This document shows, one piece after another, positions 41,364-53,289 of a stretch of DNA of 64,000 nucleotides. The notes beneath the pieces were generated by a model, which was not told the DNA's origin, did not search any database, and saw only the letters and a program-made list of their open reading frames with translations. A program made the position numbers and the translations under genes. Source of the DNA: Ligula intestinalis (Eukaryota > Platyhelminthes > Cestoda > Diphyllobothriidea > Diphyllobothriidae); assembly GCA_036362985.1 (NCBI GenBank), contig JAYGXS010000004.1, forward strand, positions 9,002,942-9,066,941. The letters run 5' to 3'. Positions within the stretch are counted from its first letter, which is position 1. Each line of letters starts with the position of its first letter.

Positions 41364-44159
41364 ATGGATCAACTTAGAGCTATTGCGTTCGAGCTGAGGC
41401 CAGATGTTATATGCATTACAGAGTCGTTGACTCATCCACTAATTTCTGATGGTTTACTCATAATAGACGAGTGTGATTTCTACCGTCAAGATCGCACTAG
41501 TAAGCGTGGTGGCGGTTGTCTTCTCTATATTAAAGCTATTTTTAAGCATTTCCCGTTCGACCTAGATGCTGAGTCATTCTCGGGCAATTACCGCTTTGCA
41601 TCCATGATCCTGTCTCCCCGTCAAAAGGCGATTATTGGATGCATTTATAGTCCCCCTAACTCATCGTCGTAAGAGGATAAAAAGCTTTGCGAAATATTTC
41701 GGCTGATTTCGGAGTCCGCCTTTGATGCTAAAGTTATCGCTGGGGATTTCAACTTTCCCGAAATTGATTGCTCATTGAACTGTTGTCCATCCAGATTTCA
41801 GCCCTTCCTAGATACCTTCAATTTTTCAAACTGGTCTCAGTTGGTCTGCTCCCCAACAAGGGATCAGCATATTTTAGATTTAATTTTCACTAATGATACT
41901 TCCCCCCTTTTCGTTGACTACAATCAGAACCTCTTCCCAAGTGACCATACTTTGATCCATTGTTGCCTTCCGCTTTCTTCTACGAAAAAGGCTAGCACCA
42001 CTCGTACCTACCTTGCGTTTGACCTAGCTGATATTAATTTAATTAACAACTTTATGGACTCACTAGACTGGCAGGAGCTTTCCTCCGCGAACAGTGTTAC
42101 CATTCTCTGTGACTTAATGATGGCAATTTCAAATAGCATTTTGGAATTTGTGCCGATCAAAATTGTTAAGCCTTATACTTCGAACCCCACCGTTCCTCAT
42201 TTTTTATGTCTAGACTGAAGAAATTGCAAAGACAGTTGAAAGACCAGTCTACAAGTTCATTATCTGTGCACCTTAGAATCGCAGAGATTTTTGAATAAGC
42301 TTTTAAGATTTGTCTTGCACGTGACAAACAGAGGGAATCTTGCGCACTCAGCAAGTTAAACTCTGCAAAATCTATGCTCAACTGTTCCGTCGTCGGTCCT
42401 CCGCTAAACGATGTCACGAAATCCCTCCCTTTACTGAATGAAAATAAAGACTTTGTGCAAGATGAGTCTGAGAAGGCTGAACTTTTCAATGCATCATTTG
42501 CAAAGCACCTTACGACGGAATCTGAACCGGTCCCGTGGTTTCAGCCATGCTCAGTCAATACTATCAGTACCATAGATTTATCCATAAAAGTAATTCGTAA
42601 GCACATTATCCGTCTTAAAAACTCGCACTACTTGGGAACTAACGGCCTTCCAACTTCACTTATCAAGAGAGTATTCAGCTTCCCCCGATTGCTAAGTTAT
42701 TTATTCTCAGCTTATCTTCAAACCGGTTTCTTTCCTGACTCACGGAAGACATCTATTATTATTCCAGTCTTCAAGTCAGGATCTCGTTCGGACGTAAATA
42801 ACTACCGAGGTGTTCATAAACCCCGGCCCTAGCCAAACTTCTGGAAAAGATTATTTTTAATCAAATTCTAGATTATTGTGTAGAAAATAAACTATTAAAT
42901 GCTTCACAGCATGGATTTCTACCGGGAAGATCATGGGAAACCTGCCACTTGGCATTCCTTAACCTGGTTACTTCACTTCGTAATGAACAGCAATCAGTCG
43001 TCGTGATTTACATTGACCTTGGTAAAGCTTTTGACAAGGTGTCGCATAGGCCCCTTTTAGTGAACCTGGAAGCCCTAGGCATCAGGCCTCCCCTCCTCGA
43101 TTTCATTGCCTCCTACCTGTCTAACCGCAGCCAGAAGGTCTTAGTAGGCAATAGCTACTCGATGCTTCAGCCGATCACGAGTGGCCTTTTACAAGGCACG
43201 GTTTTAGGTCCCCTTCTTTTCATTCGTTACATAAATGACATTTCAAAAGTGCTAAATAATTCAGAAAATTTCATTTATTCTGATGACCTTAAGTGTATTT
43301 ACTCATTTTCTAAGGACATGGTCAGTACTTGTGTTGATAAAGTTAACGCAGACTTGCGTACTCTCAAAGTTGGAGCACTACACGGCAGATGGAGTTTTCT
43401 CCATCAAAATGTAGTTTCATGTGTTTTGGTCCCGCAAGGCTTCCTGGACCCATTATCTTCCAAACTAGTCAAATGTTAGAAATATCTACGATAAAGGATT
43501 TGGGTCTTACTTACACGAATAAGCTTGCATTATCACCTCATGCAGATCGAATTTCTGCCAAGGCCGCACAGATATGTGGGTTTATATCGCATAACTTTTT
43601 CCTTCCAGAAATGAAGTTAAAACTATACCGCATGTTTGTTCTTCCTATACTAGAATACTGCTGCCCGCTTTTTGGCCTCATGACCCAGCATGACCGTAGT
43701 AAGATTGAAAAGTTTCAGCGAGTTTTCACTCTTAAAATATTTTCTGTTTCTGGGTCTGGTATGTGTTATATAGATAGATGTCAATTAGAAAACATTAAAT
43801 TTCTTTGGGTAAGAAGATTCGAAGCTGGTATATGCTTTCTGTTTCGCGTTAACAATAGTCTTAATCTCCCACAAATTAACGCTCTCCTGCCGGTAGACCA
43901 GCCTTACGCCACGCGTAACTCCTCCATGATAATTTTACCACCCCTTAGCTCCACATCTAACCGTTCTCGCTTTTTTACCTCCAAATATGCTTTTATTTGG
44001 AACAACCTTCCACTCGATATTAGACTGTCTTCTACACTATCGATTTTTAAAGGCAAATTATATGAGCATTTAAATTACGAGGAAATAAAGTCATTGCTGT
44101 CTGTTTCTGTTCGAAACACGCAAGTTGTAGATTTTGAAAAGGGTCCTCCTGGCATTTGA
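41364..44159 (+). pseudogene. Endonuclease-reverse transcriptase polyprotein, broken
   Basis: Endonuclease: LRPDVICITESLTHP, RQDRTSKRGGGCLLYI, ASMILSPRQKAIIGCIYSPP, a TAA at about 41,670, KVIAGDFNFPEIDCS, HILDLIFTND, FPSDHTLIHC, so most catalytic motifs are visible. RT: FPDSRKTSIIIPVFKSGSRS, NNYRGV, a frameshift near 42,820, VVIYIDLGKAFDKVSHRPLL, TSGLLQGTVLGPLLF, and the catalytic box YSDD (about 43,277) where YADD is usual; both Asp are retained. A frameshift near 43,390 leads to a 256-codon C-terminal frame with VLPILEYCCPLFG and AFIWNNLPLDIR. Inactive through stops and frameshifts, but younger-looking than the 13-15 kb copy. Confidence 0.88.
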
Positions 44160-44652
44160 AGCTCTTCCCAGGATACTAAAATGGTTTCTAAATATGTAAG
44201 CATTTTCCTCTGCAGAGTCAAGCATCACTTCCAAGGGCTGCGAACTCTTCTCCATTTTTGCAACCTTCGCTGTGGTCTTCGAGATTGGCTCTGGAATCTG
44301 GTGGGTCGCAACTGGATGATGTTGCCTTGACTTCTACTGCCTTCTCCTGTTGTCCCGGATGACCCCTTCTTAACTCAAAGATCTATTACTTTTTCCCATG
44401 ACCATAAACTTCCCGAACCCTCAACATCAGGTCCCAAGCTAACCACATCAAACCCTGTTACCTATTAAGGCAGTTTTTCTCCTAAAGTTTTTTTGGAAGT
44501 CGGTGGCCCGCTGAACTCATCCACCGATTAAGGAGTTTTTTACTGCCGATGACAATTATTTTATAAGAGCTCACTGTTTAGCATAATTATTTTTATTTTT
44601 ATGATAGCACTAAGTTTGTAACTACAGGGCCCCTTGGGCCTTAAATATACAA

Positions 44653-44672
44653 ATTATTTATTTATTTATTAT
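44653..44672 (+). repeat. (ATTT)n 3' tail
   Basis: Simple repeat directly after TTGGGCCTTAAATATAC, the presumed 3' end of the non-LTR element. Confidence 0.75.
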
Positions 44673-45469
44673 TGCTGATCCCGCTTCCCCCCACGACTCT
44701 GACAATTGTACAAATTGTTCCTACCAACCTAGTATTTTATATACTTAATTACGACATGAATTTACAGATCTGAAAATCAAGTTATCAAAGGCGAAAATAT
44801 GCACGTCCAATTTATTTTTTCACACATAATCCTACAATCTGTCACACAATTTTGGTAACTGCCATAATAGAAAGGGCAGAAGAGTAGCTGCCTTTCCTTG
44901 GTGTACACGTCAAGCTAAAACTCAGGGATGAAACTGACACAATGGTTTCCCGGAGAGCAACGAACCATGCACAACCTTTCAGCTGCCACAGCAGCTATCT
45001 GGTTTCTCACAAGGAAAGCTGCATGAGAAAGCTTTTCAAATGGATTTGGATTCCATTCAGCAGGCAAGAGGAAAAGGTACGCGAGGCCCGGTATCTCCAC
45101 GACCATTTTATCCAATCTGAAGGCGATTATAAGTCGATGTCTGCGTGTTTGGTCTCAAAAGACCCTAACGGAAATACCGCCCAGGATATGGCATGCTCTG
45201 ATGTAAATCAGGGACGTCTTAGAAGCGGCTGAGCATCTGAACGCGCCTTGAGTGAGGTTTTGTTTAAGTTAGCCTTGAAGACGATTGGCCAGTTAGGATG
45301 GGATGAACAAACACTGGTTCCAATAATTTTTCATGTATATGAATAGCAACTACAATTCGCAAAAAGGATTGCCAAAAAGTTTTTTTTTCAAAGCCAACTT
45401 TGCAGTTTAAATAACTTTCTAATGTAGTTCAAAAATTAGGAGAAAACAAAATTATGCATTTTGGAGCTC
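44673..45469. other. No recognised gene
   Basis: A 96-codon open frame at 44,942-45,232 shows no domain. Around 45,280 a short GACGATTGGCCAGTTAGG block resembles the LTR groups in reverse. Confidence 0.35.
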
Positions 45470-45560
45470 AGGACTAGAGTAGCCCGAATATTCCTACTCC
45501 TAAAAGAGCCCATCATCAGACAGTCTCTTTATGTCTGAGAGGTAAAGCGATAACGAGGCA
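45470..45560 (-). repeat. PLE terminal fragment with decayed hammerhead-like core
   Basis: Minus strand: CAGACATAAAGAGACTGT then CTGATGATGGGCTC. No GAAA follows in place; the right half is degraded. Confidence 0.4.
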
Positions 45561-45649
45561 GTAGTGGCACTGTCGTGTTAATATTTATAGGGCTGTCCAA
45601 ATGGTGTGTACTGCATTAACCGTGGGTGTTGTGGCGGTTCTACAGCCAA

Positions 45650-46137
45650 TCTCCTCCTAACGCGAGACGCCACAGACGAGATCTCGTAGAGGCAATCTTG
45701 GTCGCCCAGTTGCGCTCGACTCAGCACAATGACCTACGTCCGCATATGACGCGCAACCTTTGCCCTCGCGTAATTGGGGCGCACACACGCACCCCAGACT
45801 GACCGGGCCAATCATCGTCCTGAGGCTGACTCACACTACGTCCGCTCTGGGGCCTTTGTGACAATTCCTGCGCTGACGAACACTAGCGATTCCGCCCGTC
45901 AGGGTGCGGACGCAGGCAGCATCGTTAGCCGCTGTGGCGACCCCATGCTCTCACACGGCCCCTCACGGTCGATTGCCATGCCAGACCGAGTGAAAACTTC
46001 CTCCTAACTTTTCCGTACAGAATGCATCGTTCCTAACAATCTGGCTTTCCCAAGACTTCTCTTTTAACCTAAGGAAACGGCCCTGGAAGATTGCAGCAGT
46101 TAGCGTTAACCTTTTTATCCTTAACACTATGCGATAG
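45650..46137 (+). repeat. LTR of group C (plus orientation)
   Basis: Parallels 25,200-25,725 throughout and ends GGAAGATTGCAGC...CTATGCGATA, which keeps the terminal hairpin in the form ATTGCA/TGCGAT. Confidence 0.65.
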
Positions 46138-46989
46138 TATCATGCCCAGTGGTCCATGCTGCCTCGGCCGACGGTTGCCGTGTTCAAGGTGTGTTTGGGC
46201 GGCCTCGACTATCTGGATGCACGTGTGTCCGAGCTGGAGATGGTCATGTGACCACAGGTCAGCGAGCCCGAAAACGCTCTCTGCGCGGGTGGATGACCTT
46301 GAGGCAGCGGACTCTGCGCAAACAGGAAAAACATGTCAATGTTTACATCTGCAAAGATGTCACCGACGCCTCATAAAAAGGGTAAAAGGTGAAAAATCAA
46401 GTAATAAAACCGAGACACACCAATTTAGGACTGTACCGCAAAACCGTTGAATAAACTGCTATTTAAGCAAAAGTAAATAAGAGCGAATCTAGCAAATGTC
46501 TAGCATAGCAAATAACTATGAAGAACTAGTGCAAAACAGCTACCGCATATATACGCTCAGAGAGCGTTTCTTGAAGCAGTTGCCGACTGTCGTTAATTTA
46601 ACTCCAATGCCCGTTTTACTGATTTCTGTAATCCCTCATACGCGCCCTTTCGACATCTTTTTGCATCGAGCTCGCATTGCTTGTGATTCTGGATCGGAAT
46701 GGCAGCCTTGCGTATCATGCTAAAGAACCCGGAGTATATTTTTCTGGTTATCTTTATTACCATATTTTCCTGACTGGAATTCGCACCTTAAAGCCTTTTA
46801 TTTTCGCAAGAACGTGACTACGGATTAAAGCGGTGCACTCTACCACACAAAATTGCGTCGAGATCAGTAACCAGAATAAATCGATATATATGGCGCACTG
46901 TCAACACATTTTAAGTTTCCTTAAACTTGGCTTCACCTGCTTTTCATCCACTTAAGTTTAGATCTTCCGGTTTTGAAGGGATTACATTT
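46138..46989. other. No recognised gene
   Basis: 46,140-46,380 is GC-richer. Part of it (GTGTGTTTGGGCGGCCTCGAC) may be LTR-derived. The rest is AT-rich without signals. Confidence 0.35.
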
Positions 46990-47070
46990 TAGACTTGTTT
47001 GCTTATTGAAAAGTCATATTGGCAAACAAATGTCATTCATCATCAGGCCTGTACAGTGACATAGAGAATA
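46990..47070 (-). repeat. PLE terminal fragment, hammerhead-like half
   Basis: Minus strand: CTCTATGTCACTGTACAGG then CCTGATGATGAATGACATT. The upstream sequence matches the same position in the 10.5- and 45.5-kb fragments. No GAAA half is seen. Confidence 0.4.
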
Positions 47071-47639
47071 AAAATGGGCAGTTAATTGCAGCGTTTATAC
47101 GACCGTCAAGTTGGAGAAGGGGCAGGACGGGATTGGTGGGTGAGTGTAATTAACCATCTGGGTTTTCCCTCTTCTCCTGATGGCGGACGCCAGTGCCTAT
47201 GGTACGTTGGTTGCGATGCGCAGAAAAGACGGGGGGGGGGGTGTTCTCCCGGTCAGCCGATTCAGGTCTGTATGTCAGCTGCGCAGCGTGCGTCTGCCTA
47301 TTCTCTGTGGCTTCGTTTTGTGTGTTTTCGGACGATGTTACTTCAGGAGGCGTGAAATTTCCGCGTTCAGTTGATCAAGGCAGGCAGATTGCGTGTACCA
47401 GGGCCTTTTGACAGCATAGAGTAGTTTTTGCTAACCGGATTGGCACTGCCGCTACTGTGGCTAACACCTGTTTGTGCAGGCCCCTGGAGTAGTGTGTCAG
47501 CGTGTGTCGGTGTTGGCTTGATACTGAATGACTGAAAACAAATGCTTGCCAGTATGACTTTTCAGTCGTTAAATGGGAATTTTCGCTTATATTGTGGGTG
47601 GTATATAGATAGTTGTAGTGATTGCCATCTCTGGCGTCC

Positions 47640-47942
47640 ATGAAGCCCAAGAGGTCGCGTAAAGACTGTCACATCCAGTCTCTGCGACAGCCAATCACGG
47701 GCCCCCAACAGCTGCCCAGTCAAATGATCAAGCGGACACTGGCTGACTCTTACATGACGTCGCTTCACCTACATCCACATCACAGCCGCGCGAACGGACT
47801 TACCACGCGTCTGCACCTTAGACCACCACTGCGTTTCTGTACAGAAGACACAACCCATATGCCCTCTTCTCTTCCTATATGGAACTAGGTATGATAAGTG
47901 TAGTGCTCTGAATACAGTCCCTGCTTAGGCGCATACAGTGGA
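47640..47942 (+). repeat. LTR-like sequence, group B end
   Basis: Contains GCGACAGCCAATCACGGG and ends AGTGTAGTGCTCTGAATACA ... GCGCATACA, paralleling 20,860-20,905 and, inverted, the group F LTR end at 25,893-25,930. Confidence 0.5.
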
Positions 47943-48309
47943 AATTGGGACAACAGGTGAGAAAGCACTTTTTCCTGTTAGTATTTCGTAGTTGGTGGGG
48001 ACATAAAAGAATGGACAATGTAGAGGATGTAGTGGCTCTAGTCCTATCTTCTTCTAACACATCCCGCTGCGTAGGGGGTCACGTAGGGCAGTCGGTCGAC
48101 TCACCGTGGTCGTTGCAACCTGGATCAACACCAGCCGGTCAGCCAGCATTCACGCACATACCAACCTCTGGCCTCTCGCATCAGTGCGCGTGTGCGACCA
48201 CTCTGATCGATCAAGTCCCGAGGTTGACCAACACAAAGTCCGCTCTGGGTCCTAGTGTTATAACGGTGGGCAAGAGCTGCGATATTCCCGTCTGACTAAC
48301 GTCTTGTGT

Positions 48310-48570
48310 GAGCCCCGAAGGAAGAACACAACAAGAGTCGATAGAAAGCAGAAGTCTTAGTGCAAACCTAGTACAGCATACTTAACAGCAAGCAAACGCG
48401 TCTTTACAGAGGTTGGGCCAATAAGATGCTGCTCACAAGAAGGACATGAATTCATTGGCTGGTGAGTCATGCGAGTTGAAGTGCTAGTCTGCAGTTTGGC
48501 TGGGCAGTTGAGCACAACGTTAAACAATGCACTTGTGTGGATGGACCACTGCCAGCTGTGTTAGTCTGGC
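48310..48570 (-). repeat. Repeat group E, inverted relative to 22,950-23,310
   Basis: GGAAGAACACAACAAGAGTCG, AGAAGTCTTAGTGCAAACC and TAGTACAG match the 23.2-23.3 kb sequence in reverse. Confidence 0.6.
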
Positions 48571-48619
48571 CGGCCGTAGCTAGGCTCGGATGTCAGACAA
48601 TGCACTTTGTGTGCGTGGG

Positions 48620-49055
48620 CGGCTGGGCTGGTTGCCTTGTTCACCGGCCGCGCCGTCGCCACCGCGGCGCCGCCAGCACGTGCGCGCCGTACATGCACTC
48701 TGCGTTGGTGGACCGTAACGGATGCTTTGCGTGGGAACATTGTTCTGGCAGCGTGCACTTCAGTGGGCCCGTAACACCTAGTGACAATTCCCGCGCTGAC
48801 GGACACACCAGAATCGGCCCCGACAGCGGGTGGACGCAGGGCGCGTCATTGGCCGCTGTGATGACCCCGCACTATCACACGGATCTCGAGATCGAGCATC
48901 CTGTCTGATCGAGTGGCAATAACCTCTTAACTATCCTCCAATCCGTCTGTACAGAATATGCTGTTCCTACCACTCTGGCCTTCCCTAAGGAACTAGGCCT
49001 GGAAGCTCGTAGCTGTTGGGATGAATCATTCTAACCTTAACACCACTGGATATGA
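48620..49055 (+). repeat. LTR of group C (plus orientation, diverged)
   Basis: GACAATTCCCGCGCTGACGG, CAGGGCGCGTCATTGGCCGC and GGCCTGGAAGCTCG align with the 25.2- and 45.7-kb copies. Confidence 0.5.
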
Positions 49056-49373
49056 CGATATAGATGATGCGTTTATGCACATAGTAGTACCGTGGTCCCA
49101 GGCGAGCTCCACCCTGCATTTGCATAAATGAGCACACTGTAGGGGGACGGAGAGCTGCAGGGGGATTTTCTGTTCTAACAAATAACGCCTGTCGAAAAAT
49201 TAGATACCTATCTGTCAGTCCGCTTCCATTAGAAGTGCTACTCCCGGTCAAGCCTTGCATACGCATACGTGATAACCTCCTCCTCTTCTTAAAGTTCCTG
49301 GTCGATGCGCTGCTACAGCCGCCCCTAGTTTTCCTCCTGGTTCAGATCGAATGTTGCTGATTGTTAGTAGATG

Positions 49374-49623
49374 CAGTGGAACCGCGGTTAACGAGTTTAA
49401 TCCGTTCCGGCACCAAGCTCGTCTTGTGAAACGTAAACAATCGAACTAGATCAGCTTGCTGATTGGCTGAAGGTATTCTGGGACCCACGCCCTGGGAGCA
49501 AGACTGAACAGCGGACACAGGCACACACGCACTGACAATTTAGTGGAAGCTCGTCGATCAAAACAAAGTTTCTGCGAGTGGCTCTCTCGTTACCTGAAAT
49601 ACTCGCCACCCGAGGTTCCACTG
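49374..49623. mobile_element. 250-bp MITE-like element
   Basis: Ends are inverted copies: CAGTGGAACCGCGG at the left and, reading inward on the minus strand from the right end, CAGTGGAACCTCGGG. After each end comes a related GTTAACGAG/GTAACGAGAG block. No coding sequence. The CAGTGGAACC(T)CGG terminus resembles those of Tc1/mariner/pogo-type elements. A TA target-site duplication is not evident. Confidence 0.65.
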
Positions 49624-49779
49624 TTCCCAAAAATTTCCCCAGAATGAATTCATCCACTTGGTGTAAATTAACCCAAATTCACCTTTATAAGCTCATACCG
49701 GAAGTGGATGACCATTGGTTTAGCACATAATTTTGCAACGCTCTTTATCGATTAAAAATTTCTGAATGAAAGAGATCGC

Positions 49780-49910
49780 GTTCCAGATGTTTGCGTAGCC
49801 AAAGCAAAATTTGTATCGAGCATCGGAACAGTTAGTTGTTTTATTGTCCTGAGATTTCAAACTCTCACATAAGTTTTTGTGAGAGGGTGCAATTATAGGG
49901 GCATTTTGCA
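49780..49910 (-). repeat. PLE terminal-repeat fragment
   Basis: Minus strand reads TGAAATCTCAGGACAATAAA, close to the CGAAAGCTCAGGACAATAAA of the 5.4-kb terminus, preceded by a hairpin CTCTCACAAAAAC-TTATGTGAGAG. The 5' core is replaced by a longer stem. Confidence 0.55.
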
Positions 49911-50760
49911 ATCAAAGCACGTCTGGACGTGAATGCACAGGGGTCTGTACGCCGGAGCCAAATCGATACATTGGCCAAGCTTCAGCTCGTCTTACTTCCG
50001 GCGTGGACGAGTATCGTGACGGCTGCGAAGTTGAACACCCGGCCTGTTGCATTGGTATGCATTGCGATAATTCTTCGCAATAATTTATCAGGACAATAAA
50101 CAGAATGTTTCCTTTTCCTTTACCCATTCACAGGGACTGTCCGTACAAGAATGCTAGACGTACACGTAAAGGTGGTTTGAAATCGTTTCACTATAATGGG
50201 CAGGATTACAGTTTAGAAGGACGTTAAAGAAGTTCAAACAAACCTCGACTATTAAACGGCCCGCTAGAAAATCGTCACAGCACTGACCCAGCGGGTCCTC
50301 ATGCAGCTTCCTCATACAACAATAAACATGAGGAAGAGGAAATTCGACAGACATCCAAAACCCCTAACTGTGTTGGAAATTCAGAGGTTGACCTACAAAT
50401 GGCAGTGAGATTGAGAAATCAATCGCTTTGTGCCCCCAGATTACACGGAAAGGCTGCTCAGACACGTCAAGCAGGTGGGTAGGTGTCTATTCCAGTTACT
50501 TTGAAGCACTCTTCACTTGGTGCAAATCTAAATCATGCAATTACTGCAGAATTTACTGGAACCAGAAAAGATGGGAGTTCTTCGTTGGCACCCCCCTCCA
50601 ATGGCTAAAGTCCTCCTGTTGTAACGGTGACTTCAGTGGTGCCACCGTCTAATTACACCCTTTGGAATACGCAATGAGTTACGCAACAAGGAGGACGTAA
50701 AAGTGAATGCCCTCTGGTGTAGAGTTTACTGTGCATAAAACACAGAGTTGCTGCCTCGTG
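49911..50760. other. No recognised gene
   Basis: Several 60-75 codon frames without domains. No repeat partners were found. Confidence 0.35.
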
Positions 50761-53230
50761 TGGCAGTTGCCACTGGCTTAAAGCCAGCGCACTAAATGTC
50801 CCTCCTCGGGGATAAGCCCGGCACTCGGGCAGACTATTGGTGTCCTTGTTAGTCCGTGTTGCAACTCACTGTCTGAGATGTGACAGTTGCTTTTAGGTGA
50901 TAGTCAAGCGCGTTCCCTTGTGGCATGATTGAACGCGTTGGAATAAGGTCACCTACAGCGTATGGCGCACCTAAGTGGCCCTTGAGAAACCGATGGTCAG
51001 ATGACAGTTCCCCCGTCGATTTCGACGATGGGCACCATGCGCTCCAACAAGCCACAGCAAACGCTGAAGCAAGCCGCAACAGACACTGAGGCGAGCTGGG
51101 CAAGCAACACGTGGACCTTAACGAAATGAGAGGTTGTAACTGAGGAACTCTCTCGAAATTTATGGTACCATTAAATCTAACAGCTATGACCATCTTCAAA
51201 ACGAAAGCGACAGCTAGCAGGAGCAACGCAGAGAACTGGCGCGAGGGAAAACAGGAGTTTAAGCAGACTCGCGCAGTATCTACCCACTCGCTCGCCACTC
51301 CCACCTCCGTATCCGGTGTAAAGGCAAAGTCAATAAGACTGGGGATGAGGGAGGGTGTAGATGGCTGGCGCGGTAATCACTCAACACGCGCACACTTGCA
51401 TCAGCCATCCCGCTAGGTATGCTCCCGACTGCGCGGGAGCGCCCTTAAGGCCACACTAAAAGGGAGCCATTGCAGCCTGACTCTCAGTCCTCTCTCTCCT
51501 CCAATACGCACACACAAAAACTCGCGTACAGGAGGAGCAGCTACGTAGGGGGGCCCGAGTTTTCCCGTCAATTGGCAGACCCTCCAAGCCACGGCTTTTA
51601 GCGCACCGTGATAGATTCAAGCGTATTCAGATTTATTATAGTGAGGAGAGAAACGCGCTGAGGTCGACCTCACTCTCTCTTCAACCGCATGCTGACCGCC
51701 TAGCTTTTCGGGCACCCGCAGTGGGGCCTGAAACCCAGTGGGAGCGCGAGCGCAGTCACCAACAGGGAATCAGAAGTGAGAGAAAGTGCCAGTGCCTACC
51801 AGGCCAGGGGCCGTGGTTGGCTGAAGACTGGCATTGCATGTGCATACAGACCATTGGGTCTCAGAAGGTTGAGAGCAGCCCTGCATGAAGCCTGGGCCAA
51901 CACCCTCCTGAGAGGGGTAACCACTCAGTCAACGAATGAAAGGCACTTCCCATGCTCCGTGGTCGGTTGGCATCCGTGGGCGGGGCTGAAAGGAGAAAGA
52001 CGAGCTGGTGAGCTTTGCAGCTGTGGATGGGCAGGAGAAGAAGAAGAGGAAGAAGAGAAAGAGGACGAAGAGGGAGAGTGTGCAAGGAACGAGAAAAAAT
52101 CGAGAAGATAACAAAGGTAGGCAGATGAGGGGTAAGAAAAAGGGAGAGGGAAGAGGGACAAAAGGTGAGAAGAAAGAGCAGAGCGAAACGAACAAAGAAC
52201 AGAGAGAGCAAAAACAAGAGAACAGGAAGGACAGGAACAAGAGCGCAGCTTACCTTTCATCGGAGGATTGTCGCAGAGTAACCGATGCGACTGCAACGAC
52301 TGTGGTGTAGGCTAATAGTATTTGTTTTGCTAATAACAGAAGAACTAGCAGTGTTGAATAGGAAGGAAATCACATTTCACAAGACTGAGGCTGCTAGAGA
52401 GCTAATGCGGGTTGGAATTGATAAGGAGTACCGTTGTTGATACGACTATAATCCATACTTAGTAGTAGCAGTTCACGATACGGCGTGACGAGCCCAGTTA
52501 GTTTAGGTTGAGCCCCTAGCGCTAGCGCCGGTCGTTGGGTTACTGTGAGTCGCCGGCTCGCGCGTGCGTGACAGCCTCGTACTCCCCTTGACTCTGACTG
52601 CAGAAGCTGTTATCCACGCTGCTACAGGCCGCGCGGCCTCGAGCTGTGAATGCTTTGTAAGTTAGATTATCGTGAGAAGCCGCAGTTGCCCATGTCCTGC
52701 TCCCCGGTCGGTCTCACGGTAAGCACGGCATGGATATCAATCGTCGGTCGAGCGTCAGTGGCGGTCACTCCTAAACTGGCGAGAGCGATGATCAGCCTCC
52801 CCCCGCCCTCCGCGCACCTCCGCCGGCATTTAAGGCGCAAATTAGCGAAATAGCGACGTTAGAGGGGCGAAATGGGGCGAGGGTGATGACTGACAAATTA
52901 ATCCACTACAGTGGTGACTGTGAAAGGCGTGATGCGAATGCAATGGTATGAATGAGGCTTAAGATCACACTCTAAATTGCCTCTGAGAACAGAAATATTT
53001 GGGCAGGACTGAAGGTGCAAATGAATGCACTGCAGGTCCTAGAGAAGACTGCGAATAAGAACGAATAAACGTGAGAAGAGCTGGGACTAAGCTGCTAGTG
53101 ACGTTAAAGGATTCCAGTGCTGATGAGACTAGTAGAAGAACTAGCAGTAATAATAATAGTGGTGCAAGAGACATCTTACATAAGGCAGTAAGGCAAACAT
53201 AAGAGGAAGGTTCAGCATACCTGAGGGGCA
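50761..53230. other. GC-rich region, no recognised gene
   Basis: Longer open frames (51,304-50,849 minus, 151 codons; 51,776-52,111 plus, 111 codons) have no domain I recognise. The composition differs from the AT-rich DNA to the left. The reverse complement of GGCACTTACCTGG near 53,230 is a good 5' splice-donor match on the minus strand, so an exon nearby cannot be excluded. Confidence 0.35.
52034..52235 (+). repeat. 200-bp polypurine tract
   Basis: More than 85 percent A or G on the plus strand by eye, without a simple period (GAAGAAGAGGAAGAAGAG, GGGAGAGGGAAGAGGG, AGAGAGAGC). It gives apparent Glu/Lys-rich and, on the other strand, Ser/Phe-rich frames that are compositional. Confidence 0.85.
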
Positions 53231-53289
53231 CTTACCTGGGGTTCCAGGCAAACTTAACGACGCATTCATGTGGTGAGGCGGTTAGTTTT

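Larger units (their letters stand above)
41090..44672 (+). mobile_element. Non-LTR retrotransposon with endonuclease, RT and (ATTT)n tail
   Basis: The most complete plus-strand non-LTR copy: possible ORF1 end (SYPPPNFNY, stop near 41,300), endonuclease, RT, 3' UTR, and a tail of ATTT repeats at 44,653-44,672. Probably CR1/Jockey superfamily. Confidence 0.8.

Noticed and set aside
51861..52296. Ser/Phe/Leu-rich minus-strand frames and a Glu/Lys-rich plus-strand frame
   Set aside because: They are compositional shadows of the polypurine tract.
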